Positions 1 through 10,249 are shown, numbered from the stretch's first letter. The stretch is DNA of 46,976 nt from Thalassospira profundimaris (GCF_003326755.1 NZ_JPWH01000033.1:1-46976); one strand, 5' to 3'. The notes: generated by a model not told the origin, from the letters alone. Program-made: numbers and translations.

Positions 1-359
1 ATCAGTTAAAGGTTAATGAGTTCTGACCCTAAGAATTTATAAGACGAAAATAACCAGGCTTCCAGCAAAAACGGGGTATTTGGCTGCAAAGGTATAATGA
101 AGAATTTGCTTCATTTCCGCAGCTTTCAGTCTGGAAAAAGTAATTTATGTATCTCTGTATAGAATACATGATCCTGAAGAATAGTTATTGAAACTATACT
201 TTAGGGGTGTTTGCGAAAAAGACCATGCGGTCGACTTCACAAACCCGCCAAACGGATGGTTCGGTCTTTGGGACATGAGGCCGATAACCAAAACAGGAAT
301 TCGGGGACGTATTTGAAAAGTGCCTGAACGCGCTTTTAGCAAAAACGGGAAATTTCGTT
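1..359. other. Leader region upstream of the giant RTX gene
   Basis: No gene is supported here. A TATAAT hexamer lies at 93-98 without a convincing -35 partner. A 7-bp inverted repeat AATGAAG/CTTCATT spans 96-115. A larger possible fold is closed by AAAGACC (218-224) and GGTCTTT (263-269), with an inner AACC/GGTT pair. The stretch probably holds the promoter and 5' untranslated leader of the adhesin gene, but I cannot fix the transcription start. I looked for a c-di-GMP riboswitch core and did not find one. Confidence 0.4.
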
Positions 360-3300
360 ATGACTTCAAAAATGAACAGCGTCGATGCGTCTGCACAGGC
401 AGTCGTTGGTGAACTTGCAACTGCAATTGATCGTGACACCAATGCAGCCTTTCTGGCGGGTCATTTTCTGCCTTCCATTCGTGTGGCACATCAGGATGTT
501 GATCTTGATGAATTTGCCGGGCAGCAGACGCGGGAAATTGAAATTCCCCGGGGGCGAAAGGCGTTTTTGCAATTTATCGCCGACTGGCAGCAAAAATATC
601 AGGCCAACCTTAAGCTGGGCATCGTTTCAACGCTGATCCTGCCACTGGCGGCCTGCGGCGGCGGCGGGGGTGGCGGTCTTGCTGGTGCTTTGGGCGGTGG
701 CGGGTCCGGCGGGCGCGTGGTTGATGGTTATATTTCCGGGGCGACTGTTTCGCGCGTTAATGGCTCGGGCAATACTGTCACCACTGATGCCAACGGTAAT
801 TTCACCGGACTGACGGGGACGGGCGCCATTCAAATTACGGGCGGTACCGACATTAGCACCGGCCTTGCCTTTAACGGCAAACTGACAGCACCGGATGGTT
901 CGACGGTGGTGACACCACTGACAACCCTGGTGCAAAGCCTGATTGATTCAGGTGAAAGCGAAACCGATGCCCTTAATGCCGTCAAGGCGGCTTTTAACGT
1001 TACCGAAGATTTGAAAACGGTGGACCCGGTTGCGACCAACAATACCGATCTGTTCAAGGCCGGGGTCCAGGTTGCCAATATTCTGACGATGGGGGCCAAG
1101 GCCATTACGGGGGCTGCGGGGGGCCAATCGGAAGCTGACGCCATAAAATCGGTGGCGGATGCGCTGGCAACCTCGATCAAGGGCGCAAATGCCGCAGTTA
1201 ACCTTGACAGTTCGGCGATTACCAATGTGCTGCAAAATGCCGGCGTGGATACCACGCTTTCGGGCGACACGGCCTCGATCATTTCGGCCAGTAACACCAA
1301 TATTCAGAATGCAGCCACGACCGATGACATTGTCAAAAGCCAGTATATCGCCCAAGGCGAGGCCGCAAATGCCATTCAGGAGGGGGCGGCATCGGGCAGC
1401 CTGTCGCAAACAGCAACCGAATATGATGCCGATGCCCAGGCGGCCAAGGCGCAAAATGTTTCGCTGAGCAATGGCGGGGTTGGATCTTTTACGGTTTCGG
1501 TGACAGAGCAGGGGGAACTGTCCTTTAAAAACCTGCCGACATCGGGAAATATCACCCTGACACTGGATAGCGATGGTGGCGGGACGGTGGTTTATAGCGG
1601 CGGCACGCTGACCATTCCCGATACAAACACCGTGACCTCGCTAAACCTTGCCGGTGTTGGTCGTCCGGTGATCATTAATGATTTTGGTGCCGTCACCACC
1701 CTGACCGGCGCAAGTGATGCCCGCACCACCATCGTCGGATCGTACCAGACCCTGCGCGATTTCATCCCGACATCCAACGGGGACAGCGCGGTGACGGGCC
1801 TGTTTACATTCCGTATTACCGGCATTTCTGATCTCGATGAAAGTACCAACAGCGATTTTTACACGCTGGTCAGTGATATTAAAGCGGCAGAATCAACGGC
1901 GCAAATTGCCGTTGTCGGCGCCGAAAATATTGATTTCACGATTACGGCAACCAACCTTGGCGAATTTTACAGTCTGGCGGCAACGGGGAGTGGCAATATT
2001 TCGCTGACCGGGGCGACGACAGAAAATCTCGCCGCATCGGTTGCCAAACTTTCCACAGGAACAGCCGGAACAATTTCGGCGGAAGTATCCGGGGAATTGC
2101 CCGGTGGTAGCACTCTGGCGCTGTCCAAAACGCTGTTGGGCCGTTTATCCGCGCTGGATTTCAATGTTGATGACGGCACCATTAATTATAGTGGTGCTAC
2201 CAGTTTGGCGCTTACCAGTGACCTTGCCAAGATCGACACGACGGGCCACACCGTTGTGATCAATGTGACGGGGGCGATGAATGAAAGTTTCTCCGTTACC
2301 GATGACCAGCTTGCAAATCTGGGACATTTGACCGCCCAGGGCACCGGAACCATCACGATCACCAGCCTTGATAATGGCGATGATATTTTGGCCATTCAGA
2401 CCAAGCTGACGGTTGCAACGGGTTCGACAATTTCGTTGGTGGCCGCCGCAGACGAAAACATCGCCATCACCAAAGCCCAGCTTGATAATATCGCCACCCT
2501 GACGGTCAGTGGCACCGGAGAAATTGCCTTGAGCGGGGCGACCAGTGCGGACCTTGAAAATGATCTCGGGCAGCTTTTAGCCGGTAGCGAAAAAATTTCG
2601 ATCACCGGGGCATCGGGGCAGAATTTCGATCTCGCGAAATCACTTCTGGATCAGCTTGGTCATTTTACCACGGTTTCGGGTAATTTGACCGTAACCGGCT
2701 TGACCGCCGCTGATCTGACGGCCGACCTCGCCAAGCTGACGGTTGATGGCACAACTTCGCTTACCGGGGCAGCTGGTGAAGATTTTGTTTTTGATAAAAC
2801 CTTCCTTGATAACTACGCCGCCTTTGCGGCAACGGGTGATGGTACCATTACCTATCAGGGCGCTGTGATGGCTGACCTGCCAAAGCTGAGTGTGGTTGAC
2901 GGAACAATTTCCGTTTCCGGGGCTACAAATGAAAGTTTTAGCCTGACTGAACAGCAATTGGCCGATTACGCCACGTTCGAGGCAACCGGCAGCGGCACTG
3001 TAACGCTGACAGGCGTAACCGCGACCGGCGTTTCGGCGGCGATTGGCAAGGTGACGGTTGATAGCGGTATTTTTGCTGTGCACGCCGCCTCTGGCGAAAA
3101 TATTGTTCTCTCGCAGGCTGAATTCGCTCAAATCGACAGCATCTCCACGACGGGTAGCGGCAACCTCACCCTGAACGGATATAATTCCGCCTCTCTGGAA
3201 GCTGCGATCAGTAAAACATCGGTTGACGGCACCCTGACCGTGAACGGGGCAGCCGGAACCAGTTTTGTCCTTACGCAAAGCGACCTTGATGATGTTGATG

Positions 3301-6300
3301 TTCTGAATGCGACAGGCACGGGTAATGTAACGCTTTCTGAAGTAACAGGGGATCGTCTTGCGGCGGCCCTGTCGGCTGTTTCGGTTGAAAATGGCGATTT
3401 CAGTATTACCGGGGCGGCAGGCTACAGCCTGACGATTTCGGAAACCGACCTTAATAAGCTCGCCAGCCTTGAAGCAACAGGTGATGGCAATATCGTTCTG
3501 AACGGGGCGACGGCCAGTGGTCTTAATGCCGATCTGGCAAAACTCTCCGTTACCGAGATTGGCAATTTGACGGTGAACGGGGCCGATGGTGAAAACCTGT
3601 CCGTCACCAAGGCGCAGTTGGATGGTCTGACAACCCTTAATGTTGCCGATGGCGGAACGCTGACCATCGCCGGGCTAACCGGGCCGGATTTTGCAAACGA
3701 CCTTGCCAAAGTTTCGGCAAATGGCGGGCTGGTTCTTTCCGGTGCAGAGGGTGAAAACTTTTCGATTTCCAAGACGGTTTTGGCGGGCATCAACCAGTTT
3801 ACCGTTACCGGTTCGGGGGGCGTGACATTAACCGATGTGACCGCAGCGTCCTTGACCAACGATGTCGCCAAAATCACCGTTGATACGGGCAAGATAAGCA
3901 TTATTGCCGCCGATGGTGAAAACCTGACTCTGACCCAGGCTGAAGCGGCTTCTTACGGGTCGGTTGAGGTAACAGGAACGGGCAATATCACCGTTACCGG
4001 GGTTTCGGGCGATGTCGGTGCCGTTCTGGATAATCTGACTGTTGAGAGCGGCAGCATCAGCATTTCTGCGGTCGCAGACCAAAATCTGTCGATCACGGAA
4101 ACGGACCTGGGCAAACTTGGCGGGCTTGCCGCCACCGGCACCGGCAGTATCACCCTAAGCGATGCCAGCAGTGCCAATGTCGCCAGCGATTTGGCAAAAC
4201 TTTCCTCTGAGACCGGTACAATTTCCATCACGGTTAGCGAGAGCGATACCTCCGCCGTCAATCTGACCTATGAGGATATTGAAGGGAAAAACGTGGCGAT
4301 CACCGCAACCGGTGACGTCAATGTGACGGTTTCGGCAAGTGGCGATTACGATTTCAGCACGCTTTCGGGCGATACTGTAAAGCTGGTGATTGATACCAGC
4401 AACGGTGATGTCACGATCAGCAGTCTTGAACTGAACGGCATTGATGAAATTGAAGTTGCCGGGACAGGTAAAGTCTATCTGCAGGCTGATGATGTTGATG
4501 GTTTGACCATTACCTTTAGTGCGCCTGATAACGGCACCATTATTGTTGCGTTGCCAGAAGGTAAAACAGTCGATGATTATGATACATCTCATTTTACCGG
4601 CAATGTCGATTATCAGGCGAGCGTAACCTATAACGAAAGTGGAGTGGCGCTTGATGGATACCTTGCCAATGCTACCGTCATGCTGGTGGATGGAAATGGC
4701 AATCAGGTAGGTCAGCAGACCTGGACGACCGATGAAAACGGCCATTACAGCATCAGCAATTTCCAGTTTACCGGCATTCTGCCCGAAGATGTTGCCGTGC
4801 GCATCACCGGCGGGACGGATCTTACGACCGGCCAGTCCTTTGACGGGGTGTTGCTGGTTTCTGCCGGGCAAAGTGCAAGTGTTGCAACCGGTTTGACGAC
4901 GGTTATGCACTATCTTGTTGCCAGCGATGCCGCTGCCGATAGTGCCGCGGCCCAAAGCGACGTGATTGCCGGTCTGGGTCTGGATGCAACCGCGCTTTCA
5001 GGCGCCAATTTGCTGACAATTGATCCTGTCAGCACCGTGACATCAAGCAGTGCGACGGCTGCGGAAATGGCAAATGCCGCCTCTTTGCACATCGCCTCCG
5101 CCGAAATACTGGTGCTGACCAGTGAACTGGCAAAAGGCCTTCAGCCGGTTCTGCAAAATCTGGGGAATGACTCAAGCCAGAGCGAAATCTCGCAAGTAAT
5201 CATGCGCCAGATTGCATCGGCCATCAATGCAGCCAATGGCGCTGAAGTAGACTGGACCGATGGAACGGTTTTAACCAACCTGATTAACGAGACCGGCAAA
5301 GCCATTGTCGGCAGCGAAAACTTTGACGGCAACCAGACAGTTGGCAGCAATAACATTCCTTTAGATACGGTATTTGCCGAAATCGCCGAACTGGTGGGCA
5401 ATACCATCCATGCGCTTGACCAGTTGCAGCCAACATCATCTGAACTTCAAAACCCGACCGATATTGATGCCCTATCCCTGCTGATTTCCGCGATTAAAAT
5501 TCAGGCGGCAGCGGGTTCTACCCTGGCAGATTTGATCAATGATCTGTTTGACAGTAACGGCGATTTCCAGGATGCCGCCTACGATACCCTTGTTGCCTAT
5601 AACGAGAATTTCGCCACCAATCTTGAAGCGGCACTTGCAAATGCGACAATTGGTGAACTGATTGATGGCACCATCTATGGCTCTTCCGGGGACGATATTC
5701 TCGATAATGGCGATGACGGTGGTTATTTCCTCGGGAATGACGGCAACGACACGATTACCGGCGGCAAGGGCGCTGATACGCTGATGGGCGGCGAGGGGAA
5801 TGATACCCTTTCCGGCGGAAGCAGGGATGACGTTCTGCTGGGTGAAGAAGGCAATGACACTCTTACAGGTGGTGCTGGTGTTGATACCCTGATGGGGGGC
5901 GCGGGTGATGACCGGTTCTTTATTGACGATGACGGGGATACTCTGATTGGCGGTGATGGCAAAGACCGTTTCTATCTGACCTCGGCGGCGGACCTTGCCA
6001 ATGGCCTTACACTTTCTGGCGATGGCACATCGGTGGGCAATACCGGGCAGGACCGGCTGATTATTCAGCTTGCCGATAGCGGGGGGGCGCAGGCGGTTGA
6101 TCTGACAGCCAGCAATGTGCAAATTGCCGGTATCGACCGAATTGACGTTGGATCAGATGTCGCCGGGCTGACCATCACGCTGGATCATGCCCTGGCATCG
6201 ACGGCGGATAATAACCAGGACGACACCCTTGGCGATATTCGCATTAACAGTCGCGTATATGTAGACAACGAAAGCGAAATCGGCCTGACGGCATCACCGA

Positions 6301-9300
6301 TTACAAATGGCATCATTGTTGATGGCCGGGGGCTGGAAACGACCGACAGCCTGTTTTTTGACGGCGAAGTTCATGTCGGACAGAACGACGCCAATACCGG
6401 CCTTGAAACCTATGGTGGCTTTAGCGGTGATGACACCGTTTATGGCGGTGCCGGGGACGACACCCTGTTTGGCGGGGCGGGCAATGACCGGCTGTATGGT
6501 GAGGACGGCAACGATACCCTTGACGGTGGCGATGGCAATGACCGGCTTTATGCGGGCGGTGGCGTCAATACCCTGATTGGCGGTGCCGGGTCCGACCGTT
6601 TCTATATCACCAACGTTACCGATGCTGTTGGCACGGTAATTGACGGTAACGGTGGATCATCAACCGAAGGCGCCGAGCTTTCCAATGACAGGCTGATCCT
6701 TGATCTGGCCGACGGGGGCAATGTCGATTTCAGCAACGTAACTGTCAGCAATATTGACCGCATCGATATTGCGCAGGACGCTGCGGGGCTGGAGCTTGTT
6801 CTTGATCATGGTCTGGCAAGTACGGCGGATGCCAATGGTGATGGCGACACAGGTGATATCCGCATTACCAGCCGCGTTTATGTGGATAATGAAAGCCAGA
6901 TCGGCGTGACGGCATCGCCCATCACCAACGGCATTTTTGTCGATGCCAGTGCGCTGGAGGGTACAGATTCACTTCAGTTTGATGGCGACGTTCATGTCAG
7001 CGAGAACGACCTTCAAACGGGTGATGAAACCTATGGCGGTTTTAGTGGCGATGATACGATCCTGGGCGGTGCCGGGGGAGACTTCATTGCTGCAGGCGAT
7101 GGCGATGATCGTATGAACGGCAATGATGGCGATGATGTGCTGTTTGGCGGCAATGGATCGGACCGTATTCATGGCGGTGCGGGCGCAGACACCATGATCG
7201 GAGGCCTGGGCACGGACCGGCTTTATGTCGACCAGGCCAGTGACCTTGCGGATGGCAGCATCATTGTTGGCGGCGATTACGACATTGATAATGACGTGTT
7301 GGGCTTGGCAGAGACCGATACCAATGACCGTCTGATTTTCGGTCAGGCAGCAAGCTATGACCTGAGCGATAGCAACCTTGTCGATCACAACATCCAGATC
7401 GCCCAGATTGACCGCATTGAATTTCGCGATAATGCGGCGGGATATGAACTGGTGTTGGGGGATGGCGTTGTTTCCACGGCAGATGCCAATGGCGATGGCA
7501 CCCTGGGCGATATCCAGATCGTTTCGCGCGCCAGTGTTGTCGATGAGGAGACCGAAACCGATGTTCCCATTACTGCCGGTGTGACTGTGGATGCAAGCGG
7601 CCTTTCGGCCAATCAGTCCATCCATTTTCAGGGTGAAATCCTGATCGATGATGAAACCAGCCTGGAATATGGCGGTTTTTCCGGTGATGACCGCATTCGC
7701 GGGGGGCTGGGAGACGACACCATTAATGGCGGGGCTGGTGATGACCGGATTTATTATAACGGCGGTGCCGACACCCTGATTGGCGGCACCGGACGGGACC
7801 GGTTTTACATCACAACGGCGGCCCTTGCGGCGGGTTTGATGATTGATGGCACCCTGGAAGCCGCGACAAATGACCGTTTGCTGCTTTCGGCAGCCGGAAG
7901 TTACGACCTGAGCGATCAGGCATTGAGCGATGGCAATGTGACCATCACCAATATTGACCGCATCGAATTGCGCGATGATGCGTCCGGCAATGTATTGAAA
8001 ATCGGTGCCGGGCTGGCATCGACGGCCGATGCCAATATGGATGGTACAGTTGGCGATATATCGGTGGTCAGCCGTGTTTTTGACAGCAATGACCTTGATG
8101 TCCCCTTCACCAATAATGTTGTTATTGACGGCTCGGATCTGACATCGGAACAAAGCCTGATTGTTGAAGGCGAAGTGCGCAATGACCCCGAGGATGGGGA
8201 TTATGGTGGCTTTGACGGCAACGATACCATGATCGGCGGTGCCGGGAATGACACCCTGGAAGGTGGCAATGGCGACGATACCCTGATTGGCAATGGCGGC
8301 GATGATTACCTGACGGGGGGCAGCGGTGCCGATGTGATGTCTGGCGGGGCGGGCAACGATATATTTGCCATGAGCCTTGGCGGCGATGCCGTAACCGTGG
8401 AATACCCGGATTACACACCCACCCAGGGTGATTATTTCGAGGTGGTGATTGATGGTTATGCCTATGGTGCGCGTGCAGATGAAAGCGAAACCTCAATCGA
8501 CAGCGTTTTGTCCGACATTGCCAGCGTGATCAATAGTGACAACGGGCATAATTATCACGCCCGGGTGCAGGACGGTGTTTTGCAGATTGCCGGTGTGGAT
8601 GCCAATGCAACGGTTGATGCAAAAACCTATGCCCAGGGGGATGCCTATAGCCAGCAACCAGCCTCGGAAGATCTGTTTGCTTTCAGCTTTACCGATACCA
8701 CCATGCCGGAACCGGGTGATTTTCTGCGTTTGACGGTGGGGGATGAGGTTTTTCAGGTTCAGATGAGCGACGGGGACACCCCGGGCAGCCTGATGTTCCA
8801 GCTTGCCACCCAGATTTCCGCCAGGGCCGAAGCTGCCTATGCTGATGATGAAAATGCCGATGTAGTGGATGCGGTCGCCCTGGATACGGATGGCGATAGC
8901 GAAAATCTGCCGGACCGTCTGTTCCTGCATATTCCGCAGGGTGAAACGGTTGATTTTGATCATTCCGGCACCATTCGTGCCTTAGGCGGCTCGGTCTTTG
9001 TCGAAACCGATGCGGGTGACAGCTTTAATGTGGATGTTGCCGCTGATTCCCAAACGGCCCAGACGGGAACGCTCACGCTTTCCACCAACGATCAGGATTA
9101 TGCTGCAGGCAGCTTCCTTTCGGCGGTGCTGACCATCACCCTTAGCGGTGGCGAAACAGAAACCAACTATGTTTCAACGGCGGTGACGGAAGGGAACGCG
9201 GCCAAAAGCATCCAGGACTTTATCGATGAAATCAAGGCGCAGGATGCCGCGAGCGCCCGTGCTGACGGGGATGCCAATGCCACCTTCTTTGACAGCATAA

Positions 9301-10088
9301 CGTTAAATAACGGCGCCATTGAATTTGTCGGCAAGGAAGTCGGCTCCAGTTTCAGTCTGGATGCTACCTTCCTGGGTGATCTGGGGCCAAATTCGTCCTA
9401 TATCGACCCGGCCGAGGGCGAGAACGATACTTTTGCCGCAGTGATCTTTGATTTCGAGGATTTTGCCAATTCCGTCCAGTCCCTGACCGATCATGGCACC
9501 TTTGTTCTGGCGATTGACGATTTCACCCTGACCCAGCCGGTGCAGGAAAATGATACCCTGTCGGACATCATTTCCCGCTTTGCCGATAATCTGCGCAGTT
9601 ATGGCTACACGGTCGGGGTCGAGGATGACACCAATCTTTTTGTTGCCTCCGACGAGGCCATAAACGGCCATTCCATTGCCGCCTATCAGGCGGGTCAGGA
9701 ATCCGACAATGGTGTTGAAGATACGGCAAGTGCGGTATCTGACAGTATTGCTTCCATGACCGATGTGATTACCGATTTTGTCATTGGCGAAGACAAGTTC
9801 GATTTGTCTGCCTTGGGCGGCGGGCACACCGTTCCGACCGGGGTCTCGGTGGGCGATTCGGTTTCTGTCACCACCTTTGACGAAAGCATGTTTTCAGGGC
9901 TTGAGATCGATAACGGGGCGGCAATGTTTGTCCAGGCGACCGACGGTGTTGAAGACCGCACATATCTGGTTGTCGATAACGGAGATGGGGCCGTTAACAC
10001 GTCCGAGGACCTTTTCATCAATGTGACGGGGATTAGCGGGGATATTAACAGCGCCAGCGTTGCCGATCTTTTCTATTCGGAAACATAA
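360..10088 (+). CDS. Giant RTX-type type I-secreted adhesin-like protein (3242 aa)
   Basis: Probable Ca2+-binding surface or biofilm adhesin exported by the type I system encoded just downstream. Order seen: a short N-terminal region with no ordinary signal peptide; a hydrophobic stretch ending in LPLAAC (Cys99), then a Gly-rich linker; a beta-type module at about 119-225; 14 repeats of about 55 residues (about 522-1298); a second copy of the first module (about 1429-1560); then RTX nonapeptide clusters (GGxGxDxL) from about 1770 to 2675, alternating with four similar beta blocks of about 200 residues. The C-terminal part carries several extracellular-type repeats. It ends with a classic type I secretion tail, including ITDFVIGEDKFDLSAL and the terminal VADLFYSET. 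No LapG-type (T/P/A)AAG cleavage site was seen near the N-terminus. The start ATG at 360 has no strong Shine-Dalgarno; an ATG at 372 is an alternative. The exact biological role (adhesion, biofilm, S-layer-like coat) is inferred. Confidence 0.9.
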   Translation: MTSKMNSVDASAQAVVGELATAIDRDTNAAFLAGHFLPSIRVAHQDVDLDEFAGQQTREIEIPRGRKAFLQFIADWQQKYQANLKLGIVSTLILPLAACGGGGGGGLAGALGGGGSGGRVVDGYISGATVSRVNGSGNTVTTDANGNFTGLTGTGAIQITGGTDISTGLAFNGKLTAPDGSTVVTPLTTLVQSLIDSGESETDALNAVKAAFNVTEDLKTVDPVATNNTDLFKAGVQVANILTMGAKAITGAAGGQSEADAIKSVADALATSIKGANAAVNLDSSAITNVLQNAGVDTTLSGDTASIISASNTNIQNAATTDDIVKSQYIAQGEAANAIQEGAASGSLSQTATEYDADAQAAKAQNVSLSNGGVGSFTVSVTEQGELSFKNLPTSGNITLTLDSDGGGTVVYSGGTLTIPDTNTVTSLNLAGVGRPVIINDFGAVTTLTGASDARTTIVGSYQTLRDFIPTSNGDSAVTGLFTFRITGISDLDESTNSDFYTLVSDIKAAESTAQIAVVGAENIDFTITATNLGEFYSLAATGSGNISLTGATTENLAASVAKLSTGTAGTISAEVSGELPGGSTLALSKTLLGRLSALDFNVDDGTINYSGATSLALTSDLAKIDTTGHTVVINVTGAMNESFSVTDDQLANLGHLTAQGTGTITITSLDNGDDILAIQTKLTVATGSTISLVAAADENIAITKAQLDNIATLTVSGTGEIALSGATSADLENDLGQLLAGSEKISITGASGQNFDLAKSLLDQLGHFTTVSGNLTVTGLTAADLTADLAKLTVDGTTSLTGAAGEDFVFDKTFLDNYAAFAATGDGTITYQGAVMADLPKLSVVDGTISVSGATNESFSLTEQQLADYATFEATGSGTVTLTGVTATGVSAAIGKVTVDSGIFAVHAASGENIVLSQAEFAQIDSISTTGSGNLTLNGYNSASLEAAISKTSVDGTLTVNGAAGTSFVLTQSDLDDVDVLNATGTGNVTLSEVTGDRLAAALSAVSVENGDFSITGAAGYSLTISETDLNKLASLEATGDGNIVLNGATASGLNADLAKLSVTEIGNLTVNGADGENLSVTKAQLDGLTTLNVADGGTLTIAGLTGPDFANDLAKVSANGGLVLSGAEGENFSISKTVLAGINQFTVTGSGGVTLTDVTAASLTNDVAKITVDTGKISIIAADGENLTLTQAEAASYGSVEVTGTGNITVTGVSGDVGAVLDNLTVESGSISISAVADQNLSITETDLGKLGGLAATGTGSITLSDASSANVASDLAKLSSETGTISITVSESDTSAVNLTYEDIEGKNVAITATGDVNVTVSASGDYDFSTLSGDTVKLVIDTSNGDVTISSLELNGIDEIEVAGTGKVYLQADDVDGLTITFSAPDNGTIIVALPEGKTVDDYDTSHFTGNVDYQASVTYNESGVALDGYLANATVMLVDGNGNQVGQQTWTTDENGHYSISNFQFTGILPEDVAVRITGGTDLTTGQSFDGVLLVSAGQSASVATGLTTVMHYLVASDAAADSAAAQSDVIAGLGLDATALSGANLLTIDPVSTVTSSSATAAEMANAASLHIASAEILVLTSELAKGLQPVLQNLGNDSSQSEISQVIMRQIASAINAANGAEVDWTDGTVLTNLINETGKAIVGSENFDGNQTVGSNNIPLDTVFAEIAELVGNTIHALDQLQPTSSELQNPTDIDALSLLISAIKIQAAAGSTLADLINDLFDSNGDFQDAAYDTLVAYNENFATNLEAALANATIGELIDGTIYGSSGDDILDNGDDGGYFLGNDGNDTITGGKGADTLMGGEGNDTLSGGSRDDVLLGEEGNDTLTGGAGVDTLMGGAGDDRFFIDDDGDTLIGGDGKDRFYLTSAADLANGLTLSGDGTSVGNTGQDRLIIQLADSGGAQAVDLTASNVQIAGIDRIDVGSDVAGLTITLDHALASTADNNQDDTLGDIRINSRVYVDNESEIGLTASPITNGIIVDGRGLETTDSLFFDGEVHVGQNDANTGLETYGGFSGDDTVYGGAGDDTLFGGAGNDRLYGEDGNDTLDGGDGNDRLYAGGGVNTLIGGAGSDRFYITNVTDAVGTVIDGNGGSSTEGAELSNDRLILDLADGGNVDFSNVTVSNIDRIDIAQDAAGLELVLDHGLASTADANGDGDTGDIRITSRVYVDNESQIGVTASPITNGIFVDASALEGTDSLQFDGDVHVSENDLQTGDETYGGFSGDDTILGGAGGDFIAAGDGDDRMNGNDGDDVLFGGNGSDRIHGGAGADTMIGGLGTDRLYVDQASDLADGSIIVGGDYDIDNDVLGLAETDTNDRLIFGQAASYDLSDSNLVDHNIQIAQIDRIEFRDNAAGYELVLGDGVVSTADANGDGTLGDIQIVSRASVVDEETETDVPITAGVTVDASGLSANQSIHFQGEILIDDETSLEYGGFSGDDRIRGGLGDDTINGGAGDDRIYYNGGADTLIGGTGRDRFYITTAALAAGLMIDGTLEAATNDRLLLSAAGSYDLSDQALSDGNVTITNIDRIELRDDASGNVLKIGAGLASTADANMDGTVGDISVVSRVFDSNDLDVPFTNNVVIDGSDLTSEQSLIVEGEVRNDPEDGDYGGFDGNDTMIGGAGNDTLEGGNGDDTLIGNGGDDYLTGGSGADVMSGGAGNDIFAMSLGGDAVTVEYPDYTPTQGDYFEVVIDGYAYGARADESETSIDSVLSDIASVINSDNGHNYHARVQDGVLQIAGVDANATVDAKTYAQGDAYSQQPASEDLFAFSFTDTTMPEPGDFLRLTVGDEVFQVQMSDGDTPGSLMFQLATQISARAEAAYADDENADVVDAVALDTDGDSENLPDRLFLHIPQGETVDFDHSGTIRALGGSVFVETDAGDSFNVDVAADSQTAQTGTLTLSTNDQDYAAGSFLSAVLTITLSGGETETNYVSTAVTEGNAAKSIQDFIDEIKAQDAASARADGDANATFFDSITLNNGAIEFVGKEVGSSFSLDATFLGDLGPNSSYIDPAEGENDTFAAVIFDFEDFANSVQSLTDHGTFVLAIDDFTLTQPVQENDTLSDIISRFADNLRSYGYTVGVEDDTNLFVASDEAINGHSIAAYQAGQESDNGVEDTASAVSDSIASMTDVITDFVIGEDKFDLSALGGGHTVPTGVSVGDSVSVTTFDESMFSGLEIDNGAAMFVQATDGVEDRTYLVVDNGDGAVNTSEDLFINVTGISGDINSASVADLFYSET
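1923..4253 (+). repeat. 14 tandem ~55-aa protein repeats inside the giant adhesin
   Basis: Each unit begins with a motif like ENFSISKTVL or QNLSITETDL. It continues with a ATGTGxITL strand motif and closes with DLAKLxVxxGxISITGAAG. I counted 14 consecutive copies by reading the translation. They are diverged at DNA level, so this is an old repeat array rather than a recent duplication. I do not recognise the repeat as a named family; it looks beta-rich. Confidence 0.8.
5668..8385 (+). repeat. RTX Ca2+-binding clusters alternating with four ~200-aa blocks
   Basis: Nonapeptide repeats such as GGAGNDTLEGG and GGDGNDRLYAG form five clusters. Between them lie four related blocks. Each begins DRFY(L/I)T or similar, contains a (I/V)DRI(D/E) motif and an (A/V)STADxNxDxxxGDI motif, and ends with (E/D)YGGFSGDD leading into the next cluster. 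The blocks start near 5968, 6595, 7218 and 7798. RTX repeats bind Ca2+ and fold after secretion (family knowledge); the intervening block type is not one I can name. Confidence 0.85.
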
Positions 10089-10110
10089 GGCGGGACCCGA
10101 AATTGGGGGG

Positions 10111-10141
10111 CAGGGGGGGCACGTTCACCCCCTGTTATTTT
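10111..10141 (+). terminator. Probable rho-independent terminator after the adhesin gene
   Basis: CAGGGGG (10111-10117) pairs with CCCCCTG (10128-10134), followed by TTATTTT. It lies 23 bases after the adhesin stop, so it may separate adhesin transcription from the secretion operon or act as a partial attenuator. Confidence 0.6.
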
Positions 10142-10172
10142 CGGGGACGAACGGTCTTTGCATGTAACTGAT

Positions 10173-10209
10173 ACCCGTTCTCTATGAGTTTTACTCATAG
10201 AGAACGGGT
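10173..10209. repeat. Perfect 17-bp inverted repeat with 3-base loop
   Basis: The arm ACCCGTTCTCTATGAGT (10173-10189) is exactly complementary to 10193-10209 with a TTT loop. No T-tract follows, so it is not a standard terminator. It is the strongest of several stem-loops between the adhesin and its exporter genes and could be a transcript-processing or regulatory element. Confidence 0.75.
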
Positions 10210-10249
10210 TAGGCGCGACGGCGCCGCGCGGCTTGAGAGCGAAAGACAA

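Noticed and set aside
200..359. c-di-GMP riboswitch before the adhesin gene
   Set aside because: The conserved core of the known classes is not present.
1923..4253. CRISPR-like or DNA-level tandem repeat
   Set aside because: The periodicity is at protein level only; DNA copies are diverged and in frame.
6969..8153. 394-codon minus-strand frame inside the RTX region
   Set aside because: Produced by the repetitive Gly/Asp codons of the adhesin read backwards; no start signal or domain.
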